Source: Aptenodytes patagonicus
Lineage: Eukaryota > Chordata > Aves > Sphenisciformes > Spheniscidae
NCBI RefSeq assembly: GCF_965638725.1
Contig: NC_134961.1
Span: 5,858,641-5,922,640 of the forward strand
Length of the DNA: 64,000 nucleotides
Direction: 5' to 3'
In this document: positions 33,359-46,800 of the stretch, piece by piece
How positions within the stretch are numbered: the first letter of the stretch is position 1
How the letters are laid out: every line of letters starts with the position of its first letter
The notes under the pieces: generated by a model
What the model saw: the letters and a program-made list of their open reading frames with translations, nothing else
Database searches by the model: none
What the model was told of the DNA's origin: nothing
Translations under genes and position numbers: made by a program

Positions 33359-36300
33359 GTGATGCCTCTTCCAGTGAGCCTTTATAGCACTAAACCACCA
33401 GAGCCATTTCTACCGAGCAGGAGGCCGATGCCCTCCCTGCAACATCGACTTGGGCCAAGGAGAAGCCACACCAGCCGCTGCACCGAGAACGCGCCGAGAG
33501 CGGGACGGTGATGAGCGCGCGGGGCCGGGGCCGAGCCGGGCTCCCCTCCCAGCCCTCAGCCTCCGCGGGCGATCGATAGTGGTAAGAGCCTCCCTGGCAG
33601 CCTCATGGAGCCGCCGGCCCCCCGCCCTTCTCCGAGAGGATGCTGGGGTCTGGGGCTTGGCCAGGGATCGATGGAGCTGTTTGGGGCCGGACCCTGAGGC
33701 CGCTGCAGCCGCAGCACGAGGTTTTTCACCCAAAGGAAATAATAAATATATACTTTTATTGCAATACCAGCGCTGGGCTTTTCTTCGTTGCAAACAGCCG
33801 CATGGCGCGGGGCTCCTTTGGGGCGGCTGCGGCTCAGGGCACGCTCCCCGTGCTCCAAACGCCACCGGCGCCTATTAACGAGGTCAGCGATACCGAACGC
33901 TGACGGCAGATTATCTGGCTGTTGACATCAATCGTAATCTCCCCGCGCTGCCTCCAAACAATTATGGGAAAGGCTTGGGTTTAACGATAAAATGACACTG
34001 GAGACGGGTTACTGGATTTCCATAGATTTTCTGCAATCTGACGGCAGCGAGGGCTGAGCGGGGCTGGCAGAGCCGCGTGGGTGCGGGGCAGCACCCAGCG
34101 AATTTAGGAGCCACCATCAACACCAGCCCTAAGTCCGGGGGGGGGGGGGGGGTTCATCAAGGTCATCCCTCCTGCAGGCAGCATCTGCCTGTGTGGCGGG
34201 CTCCCCTGATGCAGGCAGGGAGCCTTTTCTTGGCCAGGCAGGCAGGACCCAGGCAACGTCTGCCCAGCCCTCGGGGGGTCTGGGACAGACCCGGCCGCGG
34301 TGGGTGGGTGGGCGGCAGCCCCCAGCATGGCAGATTGCAGGGCCCGCATTAGCTACCCCCACCGGCTTTGTAGATTAAAGAATTATGAACTCCTGAAGTT
34401 TTGCAATATTAATGATTGTAGCCATCTGTTAATCTGGCAGCCAGCAACGAGCTGGTTTTTTACTTTGCTTGGTCCAGTTATTAAAACTGAGTATTTTTGG
34501 TTTGGCAGGCAGCTGGAGGCGTGCGACTCCCCCGTGTCGCTGTGCAATGACTTGCATCCCGTCCCTTATTGCTGTCCCCGCGTTATTTAGGTGCAACGTG
34601 GGAGCAGGTCCGAGAGCAGGGGGAGAGGAACTCCCCAGGCAGGAGCTGGCCCACGGGCAGGGGAGGGGATGCTGTGTGTGACAAACATAGCCCGGTGCTA
34701 CGCTGCGCAGGACCCAGGGATGTTCTCTGGGGGTGGGGGACGAGCACCAAGCCGACAGCCCCCACCACCTTGCAAAAGCTGTCCCTAGGAAGCACGGGGT
34801 CTGCCCTCAGCACCAGCTGCTAATTATGGCTCTCTTTGGGATGGTGCTTTAGATAACAGTTCTCCGATGTGCACTCTGAAGGGATAAACTCATTTAGCAG
34901 ATTAATTAGTGTCCTTGGTAGAAATGGTATCACCACTCTCCCAGCCCACTCAGCAGGCGAGGGTGGGAAGGGTAACGCATGGTTGGGGTACATCACCCTG
35001 TACATCACCCCCAGCTCTGCTGGCGCTGTGGCCATGAACCTGCTCACTGACAATTTTATCGTACAAATCCACCATTGCCACATCGCCGAGACAGTAAAGC
35101 TGCCCACTTCACGCTTCACGTTCTCTGTTCAGATCCAGAAAGATCTCGGCCTCGTTCTCCAAGCGTACCCTGCTGGGATGTGCATCACCGTTCCCCCCTT
35201 GAGCAGAGGTGGAAGAGCCACAGGGGTTTACCAGCAGCACTAGGCAGGGGGGTTTATTTGTTTGTTTGTTCTGAAATACCACACCGAGAACTCCCCGCTC
35301 TGGCCCGCAAACAGTTTATTAGCACTGTACTTCAGAAACCCCATCCGTAACCAACGGTGATGCACGTACGCCGAAGGGATCTGCTAACTGCTGACCACAA
35401 CCAAGCAGCCCCTCGGCCCACAGGTACCTTACGCTCCTGGGCTAGATGACGTTATTCCCATTCCAGACTCTAAGAACATACGACAGCTTCACTATTTTCA
35501 GATGAAATTTTATTTTCGATACAGGCACTTACTTGCAAATGTTCTATTTATTGTTTGGCAGTACCAGCTGTACACACACTTGCTAAAGCAGCAGAGCTCT
35601 CTTTGCTAAAATACAATATTTGGATGAGAGCTCTAGGTGCCCATTTTCCTCTCCAAACTATGCATTTCAATTTTTAATGAGCTCTGTTCGTCTCAACTGT
35701 ACCTGGAGCAAAGCAGACATCAGCCTTCAATTCACCTTTGGGGTTATACGAGTCGTAGTCTCAGGGTACCGGGAAGATGTTTGCTACGGTGGTTGACTGT
35801 AGTGACTATACCTGTCTATCCAACCCATGTCCAAAGTCAAGTGCAGATCTTCAGAGAAAGCCTCTTCCTCGTACATAAAAGATTATATCATTATCCACAG
35901 TATAATCCTCACTATAAGGGCTGCTATAATTCATTAAAATTGAGAAGTAGACAATGAATAGATATGCCATTTACTTACAGTAAATAAGCAGTTCCTAGCC
36001 TTTCCTCGTGATGGTAAATCCAGGCTCGAAGGGGTAACAAAAGCCCTGCCCTCACCTGCTCCCTCTCCCTCCTGTGCCCAGTCCCGCACGGGGCACCGTT
36101 CAGGGCGACGCTGAAGTCTACGCCCAGTCCAAGCTCAGTCTGATATTAAGGCTTGCCTGGTTTTGCTGTTGTCTCTTTGCACCCACAGCAAAGTGACAAA
36201 GCACGATGTAAGCCCCCGTTGTCAGCATGCTCGGGGGCTAACAAAATTTGGAGGGTTGAGAACAGGAGCCTTCAGGGCAGTCGGCTGCCCAGCCTCTCCA

Positions 36301-37834
36301 TTACTGGGAGAGCACCCAGAGAGCGTTACAGGCCAGACTGCACGTCGAGAAAGGAGGAAAGCTTTTACACCAGGGCAAAGCGGAGAACACAGATACAGCG
36401 CCTACGAAGAAGATTAGTGTTTGCAGCCTCCTTCCCCCTCTTTTTTCTCCCCCTCAGCCATAACAGGAACAGGGACCTTCTACTACTCAAGCAGATGAGG
36501 CGAGAAAGATCATATTATTAGGAACATGCAAGAAACACCTCTCTTGGAAACCGGGATGAAACACCGCAGTGCATCCTGAGGAGCACAGAGCAGAACGGGA
36601 CAGCGCGTGGCCAGCCCTGCCGACAGTCAGCAGAACCAGATTCCCGAGTACCAGGGGGCTTCACTGACCTCTGCTTGTCCTGGCTGAACTTGGACAGCAC
36701 GAGATAAAGGTACAGCCACTGTTTTAAAGAAAAAAACCACACAAAACAACCACAACAAAAAAACAAAACACAAAACAAAAAACCCACAAAAAAAACCCAA
36801 AACAGAACTGACAATGTAATGACAGAATTTCTAGAGTTTTACTTAAAATTGTGTCGATTTAGATACATGTACACTTTTGTAGAAAACTTGAATAGCGTAG
36901 CTTATTTAGGGTAACAAAAGCTGCAAAAGCCACTGAAAGCCTTAAATGTGCAAAATACAGTTCATCTCAACTTCAGATTTTTTTTGTCCCCTGACTGCCA
37001 AACCAAGGCAGACGGGTATCATAGCAGGGCACAGAAGAGTATAAACCAGGCTAGAAATATTTCTCTATTTCTACCTCCACAGTTCAAAAGTTAACTCTTA
37101 AACTTACCACCATAATAAGGATCTGAGAAACCCAGAGAGCCATCAGCACAGTCTAACAGTCATCTTTTGTAGAAAATAAAAACGAAGCCCTGCACTGGAA
37201 AACCCTGAAAACTAGATTTTTATTTATTTACAAACAAAACAAGCTATTTACTGCAGCAGGCCTTCCCGAATCTGGTTTCTTGAAGCAAGTAAGAAAGCCT
37301 CAGTTAATGTCCTTCAGCCTCAAGCGTGGTTTATTTTTTATAATTATACATTAAAGAGGGTGTGCAAACAGCATTTTCATGCGTACTGTTGTACACCGGT
37401 GGAGAGGCAGTTCTTTTTTAAACTTTTGCTCTCTCGGCAGTTGTTCTGCTGCAGACATCTCGCCCACAGCGCATCTGTGCGACACAACAGAAACAAAGAT
37501 TGTGGCGCTTTCTACTTCATCCGTGTTTCTCTCCCCTCATTCCCCCCCCGATCAGCATCTCTCTACAGACCGGCTTTTTTAAAAACAAACCCGCTACCTC
37601 TTTAAACAACTGCTTAGTACATGGACCTGCAAGAAAGGAAACTTCAAAACACGTCTGCTGAAATACAGCCACCGTTCACCGTCTTAACCTAGGATTTCAG
37701 TTTTGGATTTGTCTGAAGTCAGTTGTCAGCTGAATGTTTTTGGAGATGACAACCAAAGCAGAACTCAAGGGACTCCAGGAAGAGATTTCTCAGATTAAGG
37801 CAAATTGGAAAATACTCCTGAAGATTTGGCCAAA
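33359..37834. other. Intergenic region and 3' UTR of the unnamed gene
   Basis: No recognisable coding exon. I looked on the minus strand for the short GNG13 exons expected beside CHTF18 (KWIEDGIPKDPF and CTIL end) and did not see them. The part next to 37834 is probably the 3' UTR of the minus-strand gene, with AATAAA hexamers on that strand at 37219-37228. A-rich simple sequence lies at about 36729-36800 and AT-rich islands at 33900-34050 and 34365-34510. Confidence 0.5.
37219..37228 (-). terminator. Candidate poly(A) signals of the unnamed gene
   Basis: Two overlapping AATAAA hexamers on the minus strand, about 610 bp downstream of the inferred stop (37835-37837). A further hexamer lies at 35509-35514. 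Confidence 0.4.
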
Positions 37835-40800
37835 TTACACGTTTTCAAAAATGTTTATGAACTTCGAGACTTCATGATGAGCTGCGGTGCCAAGGGGCAG
37901 GTGCCTTAATCCCTGGGCAGAGAAAAAAAAATAGTATCCTTCAGTAATTTTTATAACAACGTTATAATAACTGACATTGACGTATGATATATTTGATACA
38001 TGATATATCAAATGATATATTTAAATATCTAATTGATAGGTAACACAGTTGTCATTGATATGTTTTGTTGTTAGATTCTAAAATACAGAGATACTCACTG
38101 CATTGTGAAAGAAGTTGCAAAGATGCTTTGCCCACGGACACCTGAAAAACAGATATAGATCCTTAATCCATTTTCTCATAAGGACACACCCGCCCCCAGT
38201 TTCAGCCACTCCGAGTTTCGCATTGATCAAAGCTTTACAAGAAGGCTAATCCAACAATTCACTTCAACTTCCAAATGGAGATGATTTCAGCACCAGATGT
38301 ACAGTGAAATAATTAAGACAAAGATAGACCATAAGAAACAGCAGTTCACGAGAGTCTCTCGGATCACTGCTAGAGCATACTGTAAAGCCTCACAAAACAA
38401 AAAAAGACAATTAATGGAATCACAAATTTGTTAAATACAACTTGGCTCATACACAACTGAGTGAAATTAGGTATTTTAGTCTCTCAGCTACGCACAGCAA
38501 AGGCTGGAGAGAAGAAAGAGACAGAAGCCTTTCACAAAGAGGGTCAACTTACACGTCCATGATTTCCACTTAAGACAGCAACTAAGAAGTGAATTCTCAA
38601 CATTACCCTGCTGCCATCAGCTACGCGTGAATTAGAGGTGCCAGAGCAGGCAATTACTCTGCCTTCCCGTCTACAACCACAAAGTCAATTCATTTTAAAA
38701 CTATTATGTCAACACATTAGAGTCTATCACTCCAAAGCCCGTAATGCTTTACTGCGTAACACAGGAGAGCAAGGATTATACTTATAAACAGCTAGTGGCT
38801 TCAGAAGTGACACGTCAGTGCTTTATTATAATTTGTAATCTAAATGAAGTACTCGGACTTTATCAGAACTCTGTTTTCCCCACCCACTGAGGCTCTGTGC
38901 TGCTGCAGAGCAAGTGGTCTCTCTTCTCTTTAAAAAGGGATAAGAATGACAGGCACAAACTTAATGCTGTCCTCAGTTTGCATTACAGCACACATATGTT
39001 CCTGAATCTTTAGTTTTTGGTGGGGATCTACTCCCTCACCACCACGTGAAGCATTTCTTACAAGTTTACAAGAAACGTTGACACCTGCACACCCATTTAT
39101 TCTTGTAGATACACAGTAACATACATTTTGAGCTACTTTCAACTATTTTCTCTAAATACAGTTTTACGCAGTATTATGCCGCCTTAGAGTCCGGTAACTA
39201 CTTTGCTGTAAATCCCAATTAAGGTTTTTTGGTTGTTGTTGATGACAATGATATTTAAGTAATAGAACTAGGCTGTACCGTATGTAATCTTGACGACTGC
39301 TCAGGGTTGCCAAGAGCAGATAACATGTTTTTCATAACGTTGGGCACTGGGAAGTGAGAAGGCCATTCGGTTGCAACAGGTAACACACAACAATTTCAAA
39401 TCTACCCAAAATATTGTGTTCAGTATCTTTACCACTGCTAGTAACAGTATTAACAATAATAAAAAACAAGAATGAATTGTAACTTAAGACTGTTAATTAA
39501 GAGAAAACTACCATCGGTGTTGCAACACAATGATTTTCTATTTGGCTATGATGAAGATTCACACTTACATGTGCAGGTTCTCTGTAATAATATTCAGAGT
39601 GAACAGGCCAATGGATTGCATCTTCTTATGTCTGCATGTCAGGAACAGGCAAAGGAATTCACCCACGTACTGGGGACCAAGGTTTTGCCACCTAAGCAAT
39701 ACAAAACCAGGAAACAGAACAGAGCTCTTCAGAGACAACCTTCCTATCAATTCCTAGCATCTTGTTTGCATTCTTGACTTACCCAAAGCACTGGGCTGGT
39801 TGGTTTCAAAGAGCTAAGGTTTATATCTCTGCTAAACGCTACTGCAGCGGGACTGCTCTTACTGTTTCCATGAACAGACAAAACTTCAGGGAGGAAGTGT
39901 TTACTCACAGTTTTAGCATTGTTGCTTTCTGACGATTTAGATCTCTCAAAATCAGGTTGACAGTACCATGGAGAACATGTTCTTCATAGGAAAGATGGTC
40001 CAATAACAGCCTCAGAGCCCAAAAGTTATTCTAGGAAGAGACAAAATAAGACCAGTGATTTAACCTAATTGCCAATTGTTTCTTAAAAAAACAGAATAAA
40101 TTAAAGGTCAGCAAAGCTAAAGGGGAACAAAACCAAGTTAAATACGTCTAAAATCTCCAAGCTGGCATTACACAGATTTTAAATATCATTTGCTTTAATC
40201 TCTTAGAACAGAAATCAGTATCTAGGACTCACCCCAAACGCCAGGGCTATCTCTAAGAAGGAAGTCAAGTACGGAAGATCACAAAAAAGCATCTGTTGTA
40301 CTGCTTGCACTGCGAGAATAAGACAAGCCTCATGGTGCAACTATAGGAAGAGATATCAACAAGAAGAGACATATATTTAAAAGCCCACTTTCCCACCACT
40401 TGTGTATCGTAACCAGTCAAATCAGCACTAAGTTACTATCATTCCAGTCAGAGGGGTTGGATGTCAGACACGACATCCACAAGAATCTTATGAAGACCAA
40501 AAGATGGGGGAATAGAACAGGCACTTCTATTTATATAGCACCTTTCACCTGGTGCTCTCAAAAGTCCTCACAGAAACACAAAGTCCAACACTGTCACAGA
40601 AGCAGAAGTAGAATTAAAGGAAAAAAAAACTTCTGGCCCAGTAGTCACGTATTTGGAAAGTGAGCTAAATGTAACTTCCTCAAAAGAAGTAAAAAAGATT
40701 AAGATAGCTCCTTAGATGTATTGACTGTATTTAATATAGAATACATTTCAAGCCATCTTTAAACATGTTTCACTACACTTGAAACCATCATTCAAAACAA

Positions 40801-43800
40801 GTTTAGAAATTCTGGGCTATTCCAAGTTTTGAGACAAACAGACTGTCAAATCTCAAAGGATGGTCTCCAGTTTGAATCAAACAAAATTACCCTGTGAGAA
40901 GTTAAGACAGAATCAATTATTACCAACCCTCCCACTTCATAAATGCATAAATTTGGACAGTGATGAAGTAAGACTTGTCCTAGGTTGAAGATGGTGTCAG
41001 ACCAGAACAGACCCTAATAGTTTTCCAACCTTCAGATATCTGCTCTAGCCTTTAGACTGTGCTAAGAAGTCTTACGCTGATTCCCCCCAAAAAAACCTTC
41101 AAGCCCCCTCTTAAAAGCTTTTCATAACAATCCAGCTGTTTTCAATACTACTGTATCTTCAAGCACAATAAAACAAATGGTAAATTTCCTTATTGCCATG
41201 TGCACACTTACATGGGGAGAGAAAAGAGCAGGTGGTAAAGAAACATTAATTTTTGCCTTCAGTTCCTCCAAAAGGCCGCCGCTGGCAGCGAGCACTCCCT
41301 GCAACAGAAGTAATGAGTCACGAGTAAAGAGGAAGGGTATCCAGACACTCTACAAACATCACACAGCGCCCAAGATGGTTCCTTAATGTGCTTTTACTTA
41401 TTTTTTCAGCATTTTTACAGATGCGGTTGACTGTTCGCCATACTCAAGGGAAGCTGAGGCTCTACAGCGCTAACCAAACCATATCGCATAACCTCTTCAT
41501 TTTAACCTATATGCTTAGCAGACAGTTATTTCTGTTCTTGTGAAGAAAATACCCAGATACTGACTCTTCAGGATTATCTGAACACATTTTTCTTAAACTG
41601 CTTTCCTATCCATTTTATCTGATCCATCTCAACATTAAAAGATATAGAATCAGTATTAGGCATTGAGCTGCAAGCTGCATTTAACACTCCTGAATCACAA
41701 CGTTCTGCCGAGTGTTACATCTGGCACATGCCACAGGAGTATTTGAGGAGGCACTGTGAAGTTAACCTTAGTATTTAGAAGAATGAGCTAGTGCCCACAT
41801 CAAATGAAGTCTGATGTAAAACCAAGACAACAGATTCTCTCATTTCACAGTATTGTTCCAGTTACCTTTTGGAAGTCAAGCGGTGGCTCTTTCAGGGATA
41901 GGGGATGTAGGTGCCCGCTTTTTTCCAGCAAACTGCTACTACCCAAAATCATGATGAGGGAACTCCAGCATTTAGGCTGAAACACAGCAGAACATTTGTT
42001 TACAAAGTCAAATCTGTTCACAGAGGTGTAAATATTCAGAGAGAAGAGGGTTCTGATAGTAAATCCTTGCATTAGAGAAGCAACTGGACAAAACAGGTAA
42101 TATATAGAAACACTCGATGGGCCACAGAAACACAGTTTTAATACAGACTCACATTCCTGTATAGTGACACATTGCTGTAAAGGAGTTTGAGCGCCTGCTT
42201 AATTAGAACGCCATCTTTCAAGGGAGACCCTGCAAGAAGAAAAAATCCAAAACATATCTTACATTCCCTGAATAACTATAGAGTGTGAACACAAACAAGA
42301 TATTAACTTAGTTACAGATATGTTTCTACAGAAACCTAACAAAGAGCAATAAATGAGTGCCTACAGCTATTTTACAATTTTTTGTAGGTTCTGAACAGTA
42401 AAACAACATCAACTGTAAAATGCTGTTCTGGAAAGCTGCAAAGAACTGAATACAATTTAGACTAAGCCATCACAGCAGGTAACCCAGAACCGAGTCTTCA
42501 TCACGTACATCCCACCACAGTACAGTGCGATACACACTGTCGGTATCTCATCCGTTTAAGAATTCTACTAGTAGTTGAACATCTCCAAAATAAATCTTTC
42601 ATTTCAGAATACACCTTGACAAGTAGCACGCACCAAGACAGGTGATCACAGTTATCAGTGGCTGAACTAATGACAGAATGTAATACACAGATCGTGAAAC
42701 CCTTTCCATCAGGAAGCTTTTATTCTCAAGGTCAAGGCTGAGACATACCATAAAGCTAAGTTACACACTGCCATTGGTAATGCCATGATGTAATAGAGTG
42801 CTTTGTATTTTATTTTAATAGGTTGCTTTCAGCAAAACAGCTTCACAGCTGACAAAATTAGCATTTCGTGTGAGGTATACTAAACAAATTCATGCTCAAA
42901 TATAAAGACATTCTTCTTGCCTAGTGTTATGTACCATGCTTTAGTCCGGACAATTTATAGTTGGGTTCAGAGTCCCTCCGAATGTTACCAGATTTAATGA
43001 AAAAGTAAAAGCTGTAATTAAGTAAGGTTCTAAACATATGTAAGCAAGAAATCACACTTGCCAACTGTAATCCAGGGCCCAGAGTCTAGCATAGCCTTTC
43101 CAGTGGGGACACTGCCTGTTCTGAACATCTTCAGGTAGACCTCAAACTGAAAAGGCGTTATCCGGCAGGCAGTACAGCAGGCGAGGCTATTGACGGGAAA
43201 CAACAGCGAATGCGCAGCATCGAGGAAGTCTCCGGTTTTACACAAATAGAATGGGATTATATCTCGAAGATCTCTTAACCTGGAAAGAAGGAAGAAATGA
43301 ATATTTGATTTTCATTAACATTAAAGTTTTACAGTATGTATGTATAGATCTGATTACGCTTGACCACTAATAAGTTACATCCAATAAGGCAGAAGTTAGT
43401 TAATAGTTAGGCAATGCAATATTACTCTCACTTAGAAAACAGCCACCAAAATCCTACTGCTTTTCATTCTGCCAGTTTATTACACATTGAAGAAACACAG
43501 ACTGGGACACAACCTTAAGGCAAAGAAACAATTAAAAAAAAAAAAAAGAAAAAAGCCATTTACCCTTTGGTATCATTGCATTTCACAGCTCTCAGGTAGC
43601 GAACAACTTCTTTATAGCTGAGGAGAAAAAAAAAAGAGGGTGAGTAGGAAGAGGAAGGAAGTGCAAAGCTATGTACAGGTCAATCAAATATTTACTACAA
43701 TTAACGAAGCAGAACAGTAGATCTTCCCATGCAAGAGACATTGCACAATAGGATAGAAATACAACTGGCAGAAAGAGACAGCTGGAAATGAAATAAGCTC

Positions 43801-46800
43801 CAAGAAGCTGTCCACAGATTCTCTCTGTACTCTGGCAAAATAAAACAGGAGGTTGCCTTTCAATTTAATTCTTTAAGTGGACTGTATTCCTTTGAATACA
43901 GACTTCTGAAGACCAAGAGACCAGAACGCACTTTTTTGCTGTCTTCCACCTCGTCAGACTTTGATGAACAGAATTTGTTTTAAACATCAACATCTAAAAC
44001 CTACTGAAGTTATGGAAACAGTTATCCACTTCAACATTCTTTTCTGGTCCTGAAGTGTTCAAAGGGCTTGATTCTGCTCTGAAAAACTTCAAAAAGCTAC
44101 TGGCCTTGTTGATAAGTAAGGGGCAGGAACAGCTTCAAATGTGTCTGTGTTTTGTATGTGTCCCCATTATACAAAACTCCTGCAGATGTTAGGGAAACAC
44201 TATACTGCAGTCAATACCGTGCAAAATGTAAAAGTTGAGTTCATAAAATGAAAAATCCAGAACAAGACCAAACCGATCTTACTTCTTTTTGTCTACCAAT
44301 TTCTCCACTCGAGCCTCTATAACAGGGAGTGTTTCCCACAGAAATACTTTTCTTCCTTTCTGTGTTCTTTGACCAGTGACGTTCTGGCCTTTTAAAACCG
44401 TGGTCAGTAATACATGGTCCCATGGCACGACATTCAAGCTGGAAGTACAAAAAATAAAGTAATTTTTAACCATGTTTTGTTTGTATACCGCAATTTATTT
44501 CCCTTAAGTAACACAAAGATTTACCAATAAAACATTTTGAGGTTTACAGCTCACTTCTGGGGGGAAAAAAAGAAAGAAAAAAAAAAAGAAAAAAGAAAGC
44601 TATATGGACAACAACTTAGCCATAGCATCAAACAACAACTTTTCCTGTAAGGACAGGACAAATACAAAGCAGCTAATACTGAAATCTTCCTATGAAGTGC
44701 TCACACCTAACACTATCAGTGAAAGAACTATTCTATAGAGCTGTTTTCAACTCAGGCAACTGTATAAAAAATATATCCTGTAAACAAAAACCAACGAACA
44801 TACCTATTTGAGAAGCCAAAACAGTGACATGGAAGTGAGATGGACTGAAAAAAGTTAACAAACTTTTCATACAAATTCTTTGTAAAGTCACACAACACCA
44901 GCATCCTCTGAAGTTGTGTTGTGATCCTGTTTTGAAAAGAAAAACAAAACCAAAATCTCTTGAAATCAGATGAATTACTGTTAAGTTGTTGCATTTTTTT
45001 TTTTTTTAATCCTATAGGAAAGTATTCTATAGAAGTTTGGGGGGTTTTTTGGTTAAACATCAGACAGTTTGGATCTATGTTTAAATTTGTGCTTTAAGAT
45101 TTGTAGTGAATAATGGTATTGCTCTTTTGTTATTATTTCTTAAACACCAGTGAAACCAAGGTTCTGTGGTCTTAAGTTTTAAAACAAAGATCCCCAGTGA
45201 GTGTATGTGAGAAACGCTGCAGAACCCGATAGGCACCCTGATCAACCTGAGCTCCTGGCAGCTTCACAGCTAGTGAAGCCATTTGTGTCTTAACTGAAAA
45301 CTGGAGATAACACACAGACACAAAGAAGAGTTCACTCCTTTAAAATTGGGGGAGGGAGGCAAAAAATTCCTTTTCCTGTTCTTTTAAAGTAAGAAATTAA
45401 AAAATTCAAGAACAGTAATTTAAAATGAAAACTGATACAGGATTTAGGTTAAACCTGTCATTAGTTTCAAATAAGAGGTGAGACTATATAATTGTTTTTG
45501 AGTGCTCCTGAAAAAAGTTAATTCTTAATTCATTAACCTTCTGTTGCAAGTGAATTTCGGGTTAAAGGTGAAATATAAAGCTAAAATGAGAAATGAATTA
45601 AGCCAAGTGAGCTAGATGACCTCATTCATCAGCCTCTGGGGGAACTTTACTATGTTACATCCCTGACTACTCCATCCCGGTGGAGTACTAGAAGGCTGCT
45701 GTTTTGATCTTTTACAGACACTATTTACTCTTTGGTTTAATAACCACAAGTAGCTACCTGACACCACCTTCTGGTCTGGCCTTACAGAACACTCCTAGAC
45801 TACAGCTGAAAAGTAATCCATCTTCTTGGCTTTGAGTTCCCCATTGAGTTACTCTCCTTTGAGGCAACAAAGAAGGGTTTGAATGTTTACGTGGCTCTAA
45901 ATAAGGCAGGTATTGCTCTTGTCCTTCACAGAATGGAACTAATATTCAACAGAGCTTCTAAAAATCCCGATTTGTAGTGTACAACTGTAGAACCTGATAA
46001 TCACGCTGAGGTCCCTGCTCATTAGGCTGATCGGTGCATGTTATTGTTTGTATTCTTCTGCCTGTCCCTACCCATCTGCATTCTACACGCAGGCAGCAGC
46101 GGGCTACTCTTGCTCTGCTCAAACAATACCTAAGACAGTACAATGGGGTCGTGTTCCCGATAAGGAGTTCCTGATGCTACAGAACCATAAGATTATACAC
46201 CTGTGCAAGTTTACTTTTGGCTTTTAAGAGCTAAAGCATTCACTTTTTTCTTTATGCCTTTGCATAAGTCATTTGAAATGCATTTTAAATGCAAGCAGAA
46301 AGTTTGCAGCCAGCAACCACCCCATTGCCATCTCATCATATGATAGGACAAGTCTCACCTCTGCAACAGACAAGGGACAGCAATCTTTAATGAAGCAGTA
46401 TGACCAAGGTTCTGCCAGCTTCTAAGAGGGGAGGAAAAAAGCACTAATTAATGTTTGGCTTGTTTTCCTGCTTTTTCCCCTTCTCTATACTCAACTGTTA
46501 TAAGAAAACACTTTCTTAAAAAGCATTGGGAGCTATCATGCTAATAAAAATTATTCCAAACAGATGAAAAAAGTGCTTAAAGTGTAAAACACATTCTAAA
46601 ACGAACACTGATTTACAAGCAGTACCTAACCAACTGAAGCATACCACCCCCCTGACCCAAGCAAAGTAAAGCAGTACCAAACCTTCTAACCTGCTGTATT
46701 AGACCACCGTGGGCACATCTTTGTTTTTACAGGGCCTCTGAAGGGCTGTATATCATCATCCCACGAGGGCCAAACCACATCCCATGTAACTACAGTGAAC

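Noticed and set aside
35043-35243. Possible G-protein gamma subunit (GNG13) exons after CHTF18
   Set aside because: None of the frames in 33.4-36.5 kb contains the expected short conserved motifs.
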